NCBI RefSeq assembly: GCF_002575655.3
Contig: NC_053037.3
Coordinates: forward strand, 569,014,880 to 569,078,879
Length of the DNA stretch: 64,000 nt
Source: Aegilops tauschii subsp. strangulata
Lineage: Eukaryota; Streptophyta; Magnoliopsida; Poales; Poaceae
Reading direction: 5' to 3'
Shown piece after piece: positions 45,225 through 56,068 of the stretch. The stretch's first letter is position 1, and each line of letters starts with the position of its first letter. A program made the translations under genes and the position numbers. The notes under the pieces are model-generated. The model was not told the origin of the DNA and ran no database searches. It was given only the letters and a program-made list of their open reading frames with translations.

Positions 45225-46973
45225 TGAAGGAAATATGCCCTAGAGGCAATAATAAAGTTATTATTTATTTCCTTATTTCACGATAAATGTTTATTATTCA
45301 TGCTAGAATTGTATTAACCGGAAACTTAGTACATGTGTGAATACATAGACAAACAGAGTGTCACTAGTATGCCTCTACTTGACTAGCTCGTTGAATCAAA
45401 GATGGTTAAGTTTCCTAGCCATAGACATGAGTTGTCATTTGATTAACGGGATCACATCATTAGAGAATGACGTGATTGACTTGACCCATTCCGTTAGCTT
45501 AGCACTTGATAGTTTAGTATGTTGCTATTGCTTTCTTCATGACTTATACATGTTCCTGTGACTATGAGATTATGCAACTCCCGAATACCGGAAGAACACT
45601 TTGTGTGCGACCAAACATCACAATGTAACTGGGTGATTATAAAGGTGCTCTACAGGTGTCTCGGATGGTGTTTGTTGAGTTGGCATAGATCGAGATTAGG
45701 ATTTGCCACTCCGATTGTCGGAGAGGTATCTCTGGGCCCTCTCGGTAATGCACATCACAATACGCCTTGCAAGCAATGTGACTAATGAGTTAGTTGTGGG
45801 ATGATGCATTACAGAACGAGTAAAGAGACTTGCCGGTAACGAGATTGAGCGTCGGTATTGAGATACCGACGATCGAATCTCGGGCAAGTAACATACCGAT
45901 GACAAAGCGAACAACGTATGTTGTTATGCGGTTTGACCGATAAAGATCTTCGTAGAATATGTAGGAACCAATATGATCATCCAGGTTCCGCTATTGGTTA
46001 TTGACCGAAGACATGTCTCGGTTATGTCTACATAGTTCTCGAACCCGTAGGGTCCGCACGCTTAAAGTTCTGTGACGATTTGTATTATGAGTTTATGTGT
46101 TTTGATGTACCGAAGGTAGTTCGGAGTCCCGGATGAAATCGGGAACATGACGAGGAGTCTCGAAATAGTAGAGACGTAAAGATCGATATATTGGACGACT
46201 ATATTCGGACTTCGGAAAGGTTCCGAGTGATTCGGGTATTTTTCGGAGTACCGTAGAGTTACGGGAATTCGCCGGGGAGTATATGGGCCTTATTGGGCTT
46301 TAGGGGAAAGAGAGAGGGGAGGCTGCGCGCCCCCCAAGGCTTAGTCCGAATTGGACTAGGGGGAGGGGCGGCGCCCCCTCCTTCCTTCTCTTCTCTTTTC
46401 CCTCTCCTTCTCTCCTACTCCTACTACTTGGAAGGGCTCCTAGTTCTACTAGGAAAAGGGGAATCCTACTCCCGGTGGGAGTAGGACTCCCCTAGGGCGC
46501 GCCATAGAGAGGGCCGTCCCTCCCCCTCCTCCACTCCTTTATATACGAGGAGGGGGCACCCTTGGAGACACAAAAATTGATTTGTTGATCTCTTAGCCGT
46601 GTGCGCTGCCCCCCTGCACGATAATCCACCTCGGTCATATCGTAGCGGTGCTTAGGCGAAGCCCTGCATCGGTAGCATCATCATCACCGTCACCAGGCAG
46701 TCGTGCTAACGAAGCTGTTCCCGGAAGCTCTACTAGATCGTGAGTTCGCGGGACGTCACCGAGCTGAACGTGTGCTGAACGCGGAGGTGCCGTACGTTCC
46801 GTGCTGAGGATCGGTCGACCTTGAAGACGTACGACTACATACCGCGTTGTTATAACGCTTCTGCTTACGGTCTACGAGGGTACGTACACGACACTCTCCC
46901 CTCTCGTTGCTATGCATCACCATGATCTTGCGTGTGCGTAGGAATTTTTTTGAAATTACTACGTTCCCCAACA
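45225..46973 (+). repeat. Copia A 3' LTR
   Basis: A 1749-bp uninterrupted LTR, TATA box at 46538-46545, followed by GAGGA (46974-46978). It shows what the interrupted 5' LTR looked like, including CTACTAGGAAAAGGGGAATC at the L insertion point. Confidence 0.95.
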
Positions 46974-46978
46974 GAGGA

Positions 46979-48895
46979 GTGGCCTGACGCGTTGGCGGTT
47001 GAAGGAGCAGGACTTTGCTGAGGCGGTGGCTGATGACTTGGAGCAGCGGGAGTCTGCTGACGCGATGGCGGACTTCGAGGAGGAGTTGCTGACGCGGTGT
47101 CGGTGGTCTTCGAAAGGTGATGCAATCCTTTCTCCATAGGATGATACGATGTATGGCCTCTCCTAGTGTGTGCTCCTCGTCACTCCAGGAATGTCAAGCT
47201 CTAGCCCTGAATATTGGTCCACCACTTCATCAACCACGAGACGAGCATAGCCAGCTGGAATCGGGTTGCAAAGGAAGGTTGCTTTGGGGGGATTTGTATA
47301 AGCAACGGCGTCCGCCACCTTCATGGATATGTTCTTCATTTTGAAGTGTAGCTCACAATTATTGTTCTCCATGATGTCATCCACAGGGCATCTATCCAGC
47401 AGTGCCTCGCCCGGGGCGGAACCCATGCTGCCTCTCGGCATGGATGGGACGGTGCTATCCAATGCTGGATCATCCGCTAGCTGCTGCCGCTGCTGAGACC
47501 CCCTTTCTTGGCTAAGTGAGTCGATCTGCTGCTGCTGCCGCTGGAATTGGAGTGCCAACTCCGCGTGCTTTGATTCTAGGCCATTAAGGCGTTCTGCTTC
47601 CTGCTTCCTCTGCTCCTCCTCCAGCTTCCTCTTCTTCTCCTCCTCCATCTTCCTTCTCGCATGGCTTCTGTAGTCGGCGTTCCAGTCCACAAACACCTCA
47701 TACCACGGAACAACACCTTTGCCTCGTGTTCTTCCCGGGTGTTCAGGATTTCCCCGGGCGCGCGTAAGCTCGTCGTTCTCTCTCTTGGGCGTGAACACCC
47801 CCGTTCGAGCCTCTTCTATTGCAACAAGTAACTTCTCTTCGGCTCCTTTAAGACTTGCCTTCTTCGAAACCTTGCCTGTCTTCGGGTCCAACGCCCCCCA
47901 TGCGCATAGACCAAGTCCTGCACCTGGGGGGCCAGCTCAATGTAACTGGAGTGACCCCCACATCCACCATCTCTTGCTCAGACTTATCCCACTTAGGCAT
48001 TGCCACCGCGTAGCCACCTGGCCCCAGCGTATGGAACTGCTCGTTTTTTGCTGCATTGGCCTTGTTTATCCTCGACCGTTCCTTAGATAATTCCGACTCC
48101 TTGAATTTCACGAAAGCGGGCCAGTGATCTCTTTGCTTCTCCAGTGTTCCCGTGAATTCTAGAGTCTTCTTTCCTCCTTTGATGTAGTTGGCCCATATAG
48201 TTTTCTTGTGGGTGTTGAATGCAATTGCCATCTTCCTAAGAGCAGCGGCCTTCACTTTCTGCACATCTGCATCTGTGAAATGATCTGGTAGGGTGAAATG
48301 TTCCACGAGAGATTCCCAAAGCAGATCTTTTGCTCTGTCATCGACAAAAGTAAGATCTGGACGTTCCTTTGCTGCCTTTTTTCATTCTTGGGTGGAGATC
48401 GGGATTTGGTCCTTCACAAGAACTCCACGCTGACGAACGAACTTGTTCGCATTCTTCTTAGGCGCGATTGGTTCGCCATTAGTTTTGATGGCATCGATGT
48501 TGTACTTTACGCCCTCCTTCAACTTTTTGGCCGGTCCTCGCACTGTCCTGCTGCATGCAGAAGATTTGCTCGATCCGGAGGGCTGAAAGCAGAAATATCG
48601 ATTCGTTAATATACCTTCAAATCATTTAAAACATGTGATGATCACCAGATGCGTGCTTATATAAACATACCTCGCCCGTCTCTGTTATTTCAAGATCAAC
48701 ATTTTCTTTGTCATCATAATCATAGTTCGGGACTTCATCAATTCGGTCATCACGATCGAATATCATATCACCCTCCCCGGTATTTTTCAGATATTGGGAG
48801 CCGTCATCTTCTTCATTCTGATCATCTGGCCGACAAGGGGAGCGTATGATCTCGAACAGGGCCTCTTCTCCTTCTCTGCCGGTATTGTCCGCCAT
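46979..48895 (-). pseudogene. Transposase_24-type part of the CACTA-2 second gene (broken)
   Basis: The minus-strand gene starts at the ATG at 48895 (MADNTGREGEEALFEIIRS). An acidic first exon ends at a GTATGT donor near 48672. The next exon starts after a CAG near 48583 with PSGSSKSSACSRT and continues through KFVRQRGVLVKDQIPIS, DHWPAFVKFKESELSKERS, FHTLGPGGYAVAMPKWDK, RENDELTRARGNPEHPGRTR, a Lys/Glu-rich coiled coil (about 47510-47670) and a Pro-rich linker. These are the landmarks of the Ptta/En/Spm transposase family (PF03004), as in CACTA-1. The frame is broken by a stop near 48383, a frameshift near 47890 and stops near 47163. It joins the Ulp1 part at 18957 once Copia A is removed. Confidence 0.75.
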
Positions 48896-49146
48896 AGCTT
48901 TTATTTAACTAATTGAGAAGAAATATAAAACAATTTAGTATTCAAATTACAATGCATGCATGCAATCAATAAGGAAAAACTGAATCATAGTTCATAATAT
49001 GCATCCTTGAATATAATCTCGAATACATCATCTTGAATATTATCAAATAATATATATAATCTTGAATACATCGTCTTGAATAATATATATAATCTCAAAT
49101 ACATCGTCTCAAATATTATATATTGAATACATCACTAGCTAGCTAG
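48896..49146. other. Spacer of CACTA-2, AT-rich
   Basis: Short repeats of ATAATCTTGAATACATCGTC and similar phrases; no gene seen. Confidence 0.6.
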
Positions 49147-49581
49147 CTAATAAAGATCGAATACTACAGAATAATCTAGTTCACTCGCGGTTCCTGAGGC
49201 GCGGGCGGTGGACACCCAAAGAAAAGGAACCATCACAGGATCATAGCTCGGGTGAGATCCCCGAAAAACCTGCCAGGTATTGGAGAACCTGACGTCCATA
49301 GTAGCCATGTAGCGACGGACGTGCTCGTCCTCCTCCCTGACACGGCGACGTATCACCTCCGGCGGGGCCGGCTCCCTCTGCACCGAAAGTGGCCCACGCG
49401 AACGCCACCAAAGGAGCTCAAGGTCGACGAACGGACCCAGGGCCGGGTTCCTCACCAAGTGGCGCGCCCCTGAAGGTAGCACCTCCAAGTGCCAGCCTAG
49501 CGGAGCCCAGTCCCGGACATGGGTCCTCTGAAGCAGGACGTTGTCGCGAACGGGTCGACGGCGAGGATGCGGGCCGAGCAT
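49147..49581 (-). CDS. Unknown ORF of CACTA-2 (144 aa)
   Basis: An open minus-strand frame from an ATG at 49581 (MLGPHPRRRPVRDNV) to a stop at 49147. A TATAG acceptor-like site lies just upstream (about 49597), so it may be an internal exon instead of a whole gene. The product is Arg/Pro-rich at the start and ends with the well-ordered segment RYMATMDVRFSNTWQVFRGS, VPFLWVSTARASGTASE. No homologue is seen in CACTA-1, no catalytic motif is apparent and I cannot assign a function. Similar open frames are, as far as I recall, common in Triticeae CACTA elements, which I cannot verify here. Confidence 0.5.
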   Translation of the reverse strand: MLGPHPRRRPVRDNVLLQRTHVRDWAPLGWHLEVLPSGARHLVRNPALGPFVDLELLWWRSRGPLSVQREPAPPEVIRRRVREEDEHVRRYMATMDVRFSNTWQVFRGSHPSYDPVMVPFLWVSTARASGTASELDYSVVFDLY

Positions 49582-50285
49582 CGTCGAGAACAAATACTAT
49601 ATGCAAATGTAACATTTTTTTAATGATTAGATTGTGATTTCTTATATACAAATTAAAAAAATGATATCGTTGCATATGTCAAAATTCTGTATGCAAATTC
49701 TATATGCTAATTCATCTAACATTTTGACAAAAGTATAAAAAACAAATTCATCTAACATTAATTAATATATCTAATTCATCGAACTAAAAGTATAATAAAA
49801 TAATTCATCTAACATTAATATATCTAGCTAATTCATCTAACATTTGACATTAATCTAATTAATTCATTCATCTAAAACCTTTGACATTTGACATTTGACA
49901 TTAATCTAATCTAATTAATTAATTAATCTAAAATCTTTGTATAAAAACAAAAAAAACTAAAAACTAAAAACTAAAGAGTAAAAACATCCCAGTGTGCGTG
50001 TGTGTGAGCGGGCTTGGGGGCAGCCGGCCATGGCGGCCAGGGTTCTCATAGCGGGGCGACGGGCCAGGGCGAGGCGAGGCGACGGGGGGCGGAGACGGCG
50101 ACGGGGTGGCGGCGTACAGGGCGGCGGTGAGATGGCGACGACGGGGACGGCGCCGACGGCGACGGCGACGGGGTGCGGCGGGGGTGGCGACGGGGACGGC
50201 GACGGGCGACGGCGCGGGACGGGGCGGCAGCGATGTCGAAGCAGAGAGGAGAAGTGGGAGATGAAAACTGAAATTTTCATAAGTG
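49582..50285 (-). other. Spacer and GC-rich leader of the CACTA-2 second transcription unit
   Basis: AT-rich TTCATCTAACATT repeats (49700-49930) are followed, going upstream in the minus sense, by a GC-rich (GGCGACGG)n-like stretch (50040-50230), the counterpart of the 5640-6018 leader of CACTA-1. The Pro/Arg-coding frames look like composition effects. Confidence 0.5.
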
Positions 50286-50345
50286 CTATATATATAGGAG
50301 GGGCCTTCAGTACCGGTTGGAGCCACCAACCGGTAGGTACTAAAG
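50286..50345 (-). promoter_or_regulatory. Internal TATA box and subterminal-type palindrome of CACTA-2
   Basis: CTATATATATAGC (50286-50297 region) lies next to CCGGTTGGAGCCACCAACCGG (50315-50335). In the minus sense the palindrome precedes the TATA box, which precedes the GC-rich leader, the same order as 5372-5631 of CACTA-1. Confidence 0.55.
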
Positions 50346-50696
50346 TCGAATTTATGCAGGCCGCTATGGCCCAGTAGGCGGGCTTTTTGTTATTTTGTTT
50401 TTTCTTTTGTGCTTTATTTATTTATTTGTGAGTTGTTTTTTTATTTAGAGTTTCTTTGTGATTTTTTTGCATTAGGTACAAAAAATTACAAACTCTCTGT
50501 TAGTGCTAGTAGTTTCAAATTTGAATAGTTTAAATTTGAATTATTTAAAATTTGAATCACTAGTTTGTGAATAACTTAACTTTAAAAATAGTTTTTTCAA
50601 TGATTCTTTTTTCTTATGTTTAATATTAGTATGTTTTATCATTATATTCAATTTGGTAATACTTAGGTTATTTAAAAAACGAAATACCTTTATAAC

Positions 50697-50936
50697 AGAT
50701 GAGTTTTCGTCCGAAACCGTGATACTTCGAAAGAGATCGTCCATTTTGTACACGAAGTGCATCCAGTTTTTGCCGTAACCCTCTCAACTTTTTTGCATAT
50801 GCTATGTGGGTGAAATGATGATACCATGCCAACTTTCAACCTTTTTAGAGTTCATTTGTAGTGCTTTTCAATTTCAGGGTCATTTAGCTTAAAAAATTCA
50901 GTAAATGCATGAAAAATAGCAAATGATGTCAGAAAG
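50697..50936. repeat. Single copy of the 335-bp-array unit in CACTA-2
   Basis: The stretch matches the CACTA-1 tandem unit (for example ATACTTCGAAAGAGATCGTC and TTCATTTGTAGTGCTTTTCA at 50851). It is on the plus strand in both elements although their genes face opposite ways. The adjoining 50346-50696 is AT-rich without a gene. Confidence 0.85.
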
Positions 50937-51062
50937 GTACACGTTTGTCCGAAGCACAAAAGTACACGTTTCAAGTGCCAAAACACATAAGCACCCTAAC
51001 TATTACAAACATATACAAGTCCGAAAACTCACTAGAGAAGAAAGTGATGACAGTGAAGCCGA

Positions 51063-54000
51063 TCACATCCCAGAGTGGGATCTTTGGGTGTGAAACTTTT
51101 TCTTCGCGTGTGTCCCTTTGGGCCGTAACCATGGACAACATTCATCATTTAACTGGATGCTCGGTTCAATATTCACCGTGAATGGAGCAATTTCATCAAA
51201 CTTTTCATAATCTTCTGATATGTCTGTCTTTTCCACTCCCACGATGTTTCTTTTCCCTGAAAGAACTATGTGGCGCTTTGGCTCATCGTATGATGCATTC
51301 GCTTCCTTATCTTTTCTTTTTCTCGGCTTGGTAGACATGTCCTTCACATAGAAAACCTGCGTCACATCATTGGCTAGGACGAATGGTTCGTCTACGTACG
51401 CAAGATTGTTGAGATCCACTATTGTCATTCTGTACCGCGGGTCTTCCGTTACCCCGCCTCGTGTCACATTGACCCATTTGCACCGAAACAAAGGCACCTT
51501 CAAACCACGTCCATAGTCAAGTTCCCATATGTCCTATATGTAATCATAATACGTGTCCTTTCCCGTCTTGGTTGTTGCATCAAAGCGGACACCACTGTTT
51601 TGGTTGGTGCTCTTCTTATCTTGGGCGATCATGTAAAATATATTCCCATTTATCTCGTACCCTTTGAAAGTCATTATATTAGAAGATGGTAACTTGGACA
51701 GGAAGTACATGTCATCTTCAATAGCGGCGTCATGCATGGCATGTGTCTGCAACCAACCGGCGAAAGTCCCTGTTTGTTCACGTGTAATCCAGTCGTCAGA
51801 CTGCTCCGGGTGTTTGGAGCGTAGAAAATTCCTGTGTTCCTCATATACGGAGCCACCAAGGCGGAATTCTGTAGAACTGTGTAGTGTGCTTGAGTGAGAG
51901 AATGCCCGTCCATACATATTATTTGATCCGCTCCTAGCGTGCCTTTTCCATCCAGTCTGCCCTGATGTCGCGATTCAGGAACACCAATCAGCTTAAGGTC
52001 AGGAATAAAGTAAATACAAAACTCAATGACCTCCTCATTTTCATGGCCCTTGGAGATGCTTCCTTCTGGCCTAGCACGGTTATGAACACATTTCTTTAAG
52101 ACTCCCATGAACCTCTCAAAGGGGAACATATTGGGTAGAAATACAGGACCCAGAACGTCAATCTCTTCGCATAGGTGAACTAGGACGTGCGTCATGATGT
52201 TGAAGAAGGATGGTGGGAACACCAATGAGAAACCGAAAAGACATTGCACCAAATTATTCTCTAACCTTGGTATGATTTCTGGATCGATTACCTTCTGAGA
52301 GATTGCATTGAGGAATGCACATAGCTTCACAACGGCTAATCGAATGTTTTCGGTAGAAGCCCCCTCAATGCAACTGGAAAAAGTTGCGTCATAATCATGT
52401 GGCAGTCATGAGACTTTATGTTCTGGATTTTTTCTCTGCCATATTTATTATTCACTTTATATTCGACGAGAAGCCAGACGGTACCTTCATACTGAGTAGG
52501 CATTCAAGGAAGATTCCCTTTTCTTCTTTGGTAAGAGCATAGCTGGCATGACCCTAATGTATGCCGTCTTTCCCATGCATACGTTGCTGGTCCTCCTGTG
52601 CCTCCGGTGTATCTTTTGTCTTCCCATACACGCCCATGAAGCCAAGCAGGGTCATGCAAAGATTCTTCATCGCGTGCATCACGTCGATTGGGGAACGGAC
52701 CTCTAGTTCTTTCCAATAGGGCAGGTCCCAAAATATAGATTTCTTCTTCCACATGGGCGCGTGTCCGTCAGCGTCGATCATTCGGAACGGATTGTCCGCC
52801 AGGACCCTTTCCAAAGATTACCTTCAAATCCTTGACCATATCATGTACATCATCACGAGTACGGTGGCGAGGCTTCGTCCGGTGATCCGCCTCACCTTAG
52901 AAATGCATGCCTTTCTTTCTTACGGGATGCCTGCTCGGAAGAAATCGACGATGTCCCAGGTACACATTCTTCCTAAAATTATCCAAATATATACTATCGG
53001 TATCATCCAAACAGTGCGTGCATGCATGGTATCCCTTGTTTGTCTGACCTAAAGGGTTATTGAGAGCAGGTCAATCATTGATGGTGACGAACAACAATGC
53101 CTTTAGGTCAAATTCTTCCTGTTTGTGCTCATCCCACGCACGTACACATTTTCCATTCCACAGCTGTAAGAGTTGTTCAACTAATGGCCTTAGGTACACA
53201 TCAATGTCGTTGCCGGGTTGCTTAGGGCCTTGGATGAGCACTGGCATCATAATGAACATCCGCTTCATGCAAACCCAAGGAGGAAGGTTATACATACATA
53301 GAGTCACATGCCAGGTACTATGGTTGCTGCTCTGCTCCCCAAAAGGATTAATGCCAACTGTGCTTAGACCAAACCATACGTTCCTTGCGTCACCTGCAAA
53401 GTCCTCCCAGTACTTTCTCTTGATTTTTCTCCACTGCGACCCGTCAGCGGGTACTCTCAACTTCCTGTCTTTCTTACGGTCTTCTCTGTGCCATCGCATC
53501 AACTTGGCATGCTCTTTGTTTTGGAACAAACGTTTCAACCGTGGTATTATAGGAGCATACCACATCACCTTGGCAGAAATTTTCTTCCTGGGGTGCTTGC
53601 CCTTGACATCACCAGGGTCATCGCGGCTGATCTTATAGCGCAATGCACCAAAAACCGGGCACGCGTTCATATCCTCGTACACACCGCGGTAGAGGATGCG
53701 GTCATTAGGGCATGCATGTATCTTCTGCACCTCTAATCCTAGAGGGCAGACAACCTTCTTTGCTTCGTACGTACTCTAAGGCTATTCGTTGTCCTTTGGA
53801 AGCATATTCTTTATCATTATCAGCAACTTTCCAAATCCCTTGTCAGATATACCATTCTCTGCCTTCCATTGCAACAATTCCAGTGTGGTGCCCAGCTTAT
53901 CCTTGTCAGCTTCGCAATTCGGGTACAACAATTTCTTGTGATCCTCTAACATGCGCTGCAACTTCTTCTTCTCCTTTTCACTTGCGCAGTTTCTCTTTGC

Positions 54001-54414
54001 ATCGGCAATGGCCAGACCTAGATCATCAACGGGCTCATCTGATGCCTCTTCTTCAGCTTCTTCCCGCATTGCCGGCTTAGCTTTTTGCCCCATTGTTGTA
54101 CCATCGTATTCAGAGAACCCATGGCCAGGATAGCTGTCGTCGTCCTCTTCTTCTTCATTGTCTTCCATCATAACCCCTCTTTCTCCGTGCTTGGTCCAAA
54201 CATTATAGTGGGGCATGAAACCGGACTCAAATAGGTGAACGTGAATGGTTCTTGACTTAGAGTAATTCCGATCATTCTTACAGCCAGCACATGGACAAGA
54301 CATAAAACCATCCGCCTGCTTGTTTGCCTCAGCCGCAAGTAGAAAAGTACGCACGACATCAACGAACTGGGGAGAGCATCGGTCGTCGTACATCCATTGC
54401 CGGCTCATCTTCAT
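51063..54414 (-). pseudogene. tnp2-type CACTA transposase (broken)
   Basis: The main transposase, which would bind and cut the element ends in the nucleus. N-terminal transposase-associated domain: MSRQWMYDDRCSPQFVDVV with the zinc-like MSCPCAGCKN, then an acidic linker (54414-53782). Core of the tnp2 family: CPVFGALRYKI, VMWYAPIIPRLKRLF, RWHREDRK, STVGINPFGEQSSNHS, NLPPWVCMKRMFIMMPVLIQ (53730-53071), and FWDLPYWKELEVRSPIDVMH (about 52740). Then the DUF4218-like region (ILGPALLE..., PRLENNLVQCLFGFSLVFPP, FPFERFMGVLKKCVHNRARP, 52400-51950). Last the DUF4216-like region (KGYEINGNIFYMIAQDKKST, VPLFRCKWVNVTRGGV, DEPFVLANDVTQVFYVKD). Stops include two TAG codons at about 53776-53784, one after FVTIND near 53071 and one near 51534, with frameshifts between 53060 and 52330. 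The stop at 51063 follows KKKFHTQRSHSGM. Confidence 0.87.
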
Positions 54415-54492
54415 TACACAGCACCAAAAAGACCAAATTAATACAAGTTCAAACAACACTTATTGTCATAAAACAAACATACAAATAACTCT

Positions 54493-54937
54493 CTAGCTAA
54501 AGCATTTAAATGCAACAACAAATGCGATCAAGATCGCAACCAAGGTAACAATTGATCCAATAGCATAATGATACCAAGCCTCACTATCAATGGCATATTT
54601 TTTAATCTTTCTATTCTTCAAGCGCATTTTCTCCATCTTGATCTTGTGATTATCGATGACATCGGCAACATGAAACTCCAATTCCATCTTCTCCCCCTCA
54701 ATTCTTTTCAATTTCTCTTTCAAATACTTGTTTTCTCTTTCAACTAAATTTAACCTCTCGACAATAGGATTGGTTGGAATTTCCGGTTCACATACCTCCT
54801 AGATAAAAATATCTATGTCAACTTGATGGGCATAATTTTTCATAAAAATGAAACGCAACAAATAGTTTTAAAAGAGAATATACCACATCCGAATCATAAC
54901 CCGGAAGAGGTCCGACGGGGACGGATATCAAAACCAT
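54493..54937 (-). CDS. Small coiled-coil protein with C-terminal membrane segment, CACTA-2 copy (intact)
   Basis: Two exons, 54937-54884 and 54798-54493, joined by an 85-bp GT-AG intron, give 119 residues without a stop. The start MVLISVPVGPLPGYDSDV is followed by EIPTNPIVERLNLVERENKY, a charged helix rich in Lys and Glu with heptad spacing of Leu/Ile/Val/Met (about residues 28-80), the conserved SEAWYHY, a hydrophobic segment AIGSIVTLVAILIAFVVAF (about 97-115), and a four-residue tail. That is the layout of a tail-anchored protein in which the coiled coil faces the cytosol or nucleoplasm. The gene lies between the right CACTA terminus and the transposase. An untranslated first exon and intron upstream (about 55035-54942) are conserved with CACTA-1. 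No catalytic motif is seen and the role is unknown. Confidence 0.75.
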
Positions 54938-55428
54938 GGCACTATGTATAACAAACAACGTACGGGTAAGATAATTATACAAGTAACTATATATCTAAAT
55001 CACACAAACATTATTTTTTATACAAAAAAATAAGAACAAGAGGCTCACCACAAGGTGGTGCCGGCGATGGGACATTGCGGACGATCGACGGTGGTTAGGA
55101 TGGAGACGGGATGGCACTAAGTAAACCACACCTACATATGCAAACTAAGAGTTATTTTGACCTCAAATTGCATATAAATCAAATACTACCTCATATAAAT
55201 TCCTCCAAAAAAACCGACAAATCACTATACTTATAGAGCATTGGAAGAGCTAATCTAGCAATGAGAGATGAAAGGACAAAGTTGCTAACCTTTGTGATCA
55301 CTTGGATGGATGGGGTGCCTTCAAATCTTCACAAATTTTGGCAAAAATGGAGTGTGAGCTTGAGAGGAAGAGGAAGAAAACAGAGGAGAGGAAACGGGAA
55401 GAACAGAGAGCTCGGGCTCGACGAAGGG
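54938..55428 (-). other. 5' untranslated region of the small CACTA-2 gene
   Basis: On the minus strand it runs from the TATA box to the ATG at 54937, with a TGGTGAGCC donor-like site near 55045 and an ATAG acceptor near 54942. The sequence around the untranslated intron matches 2964-3063 of CACTA-1. Confidence 0.55.
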
Positions 55429-55436
55429 TTTATATA
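55429..55436 (-). promoter_or_regulatory. TATA box of the small CACTA-2 gene
   Basis: TATATAAA on the minus strand, directly inside the subterminal repeats. It corresponds to 2689-2697 of CACTA-1. Confidence 0.65.
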
Positions 55437-55439
55437 GGA

Positions 55440-55737
55440 TGATCTTTAGTCCCGGTTGGTTATACGAGCCGGGACTAAAGGTGCACCTCTAATACCGGTT
55501 CGTGCAACGAACCGGTACTAAAGGTGTTGGTGGGGCCGCAGCCTGACACCAGCCTGCCACCACCGCTTTAGTACCGGTTCGTGGCACAAAACGGTACTAA
55601 AGTTTCGCCATGAACTGGGACTAATGAGCGCCGCCCGCCGAGCCGTTGGAACCGGCACTAATGGTCACATTAGTGCCGGTTCAATTACAAACCAGGACTA
55701 ATGAGCTGAAAATTAGGCCCTTTTTCTACTAGTGGCA
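55440..55737. repeat. CACTA-2 right terminus, subterminal repeats and target duplication
   Basis: Repeats such as AGTCCCGGTTGG, GGTTCGTGCAACGAACCGG and AACCGGCACTAATGG lead to the terminus at 55716-55734, whose 19 bp are identical to the right end of CACTA-1 (11202-11220). GCA at 55735-55737 repeats 15782-15784. Confidence 0.9.
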
Positions 55738-56068
55738 GCTTCTCCTGACTGGCCTGGGCCGATATAATCGAACCAGAGCAGGTCGCTTGTGTCCAACGCA
55801 TAACGCTCGAGTCGAGACGCACCATACTGCCCTCCAATATTCATGGCACGCATTGCCTGCATTCCTTGCAATCGCATGCAAGAAAACCACTGCCTCCTTC
55901 ACTAGGAGGGGGTAGGATGACGTAGGCGACGAGCGGTAGGCAATAGGTGTGGCCGCAGACAACATTCTCCCCTACCATGCGCGGCTGCATTCTCTGTTTC
56001 TCTCCCCCGGTGGAGACTTTTTGTGGCTCGATTTTCCCTCGGTCTGGGATGCATATTAGATGGGTTTA
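55738..56068. other. Unassigned DNA between CACTA-2 and Copia C
   Basis: No gene or repeat is recognised. It should be continuous with 15418-15784 in the ancestral sequence before CACTA-2 inserted. A minus frame of 78 codons has no motif. Confidence 0.5.

Larger units (their letters stand above)
18958..46973 (+). mobile_element. Copia A: BARE/WIS/Angela-lineage LTR retrotransposon, nested in CACTA-2
   Basis: Both LTRs begin TGAAGGAAATATGCCCTAGA and end ACGTTCCCCAACA. After removing element L, the 5' LTR is 1745 bp and the 3' LTR 1749 bp, with a GAGGA duplication outside. The internal region 40176-45224 has a primer-binding site, a broken gag-pol and a purine-rich GTGGGAGAC before the 3' LTR. 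It sits in the Pro-rich exon of the CACTA-2 Ulp1 gene in the sense opposite to that gene. Without the nested elements it is about 8.5 kb, a usual size for this lineage. Confidence 0.95.
15785..55734 (-). mobile_element. CACTA-2: CACTA (En/Spm) transposon, split by nested LTR elements
   Basis: The left end CACTAGTGCAGAACCGGGC (15785-15803) and the right end, the inverse of CACTAGTAGAAAAAGGGCC (55716-55734), are flanked by GCA at 15782-15784 and 55735-55737. Removing Copia A (18958-46973) and one GAGGA copy leaves about 11.9 kb. Genes run on the minus strand from the right: the small coiled-coil/membrane gene, the tnp2-type transposase, an unknown ORF, and the transposase-24/Ulp1 gene. The transposase is broken, so it is not autonomous now. 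The two ends differ more than usual after CACTAGT. Confidence 0.92.

Noticed and set aside
52753..53638. Plus-strand frames of 99 and 192 codons opposite the tnp2 transposase
   Set aside because: The minus strand has clear transposase motifs throughout; the plus frames have none.
55738..56068. Possible host gene exon between CACTA-2 and Copia C
   Set aside because: No conserved motif, splice pattern or codon structure could be supported.
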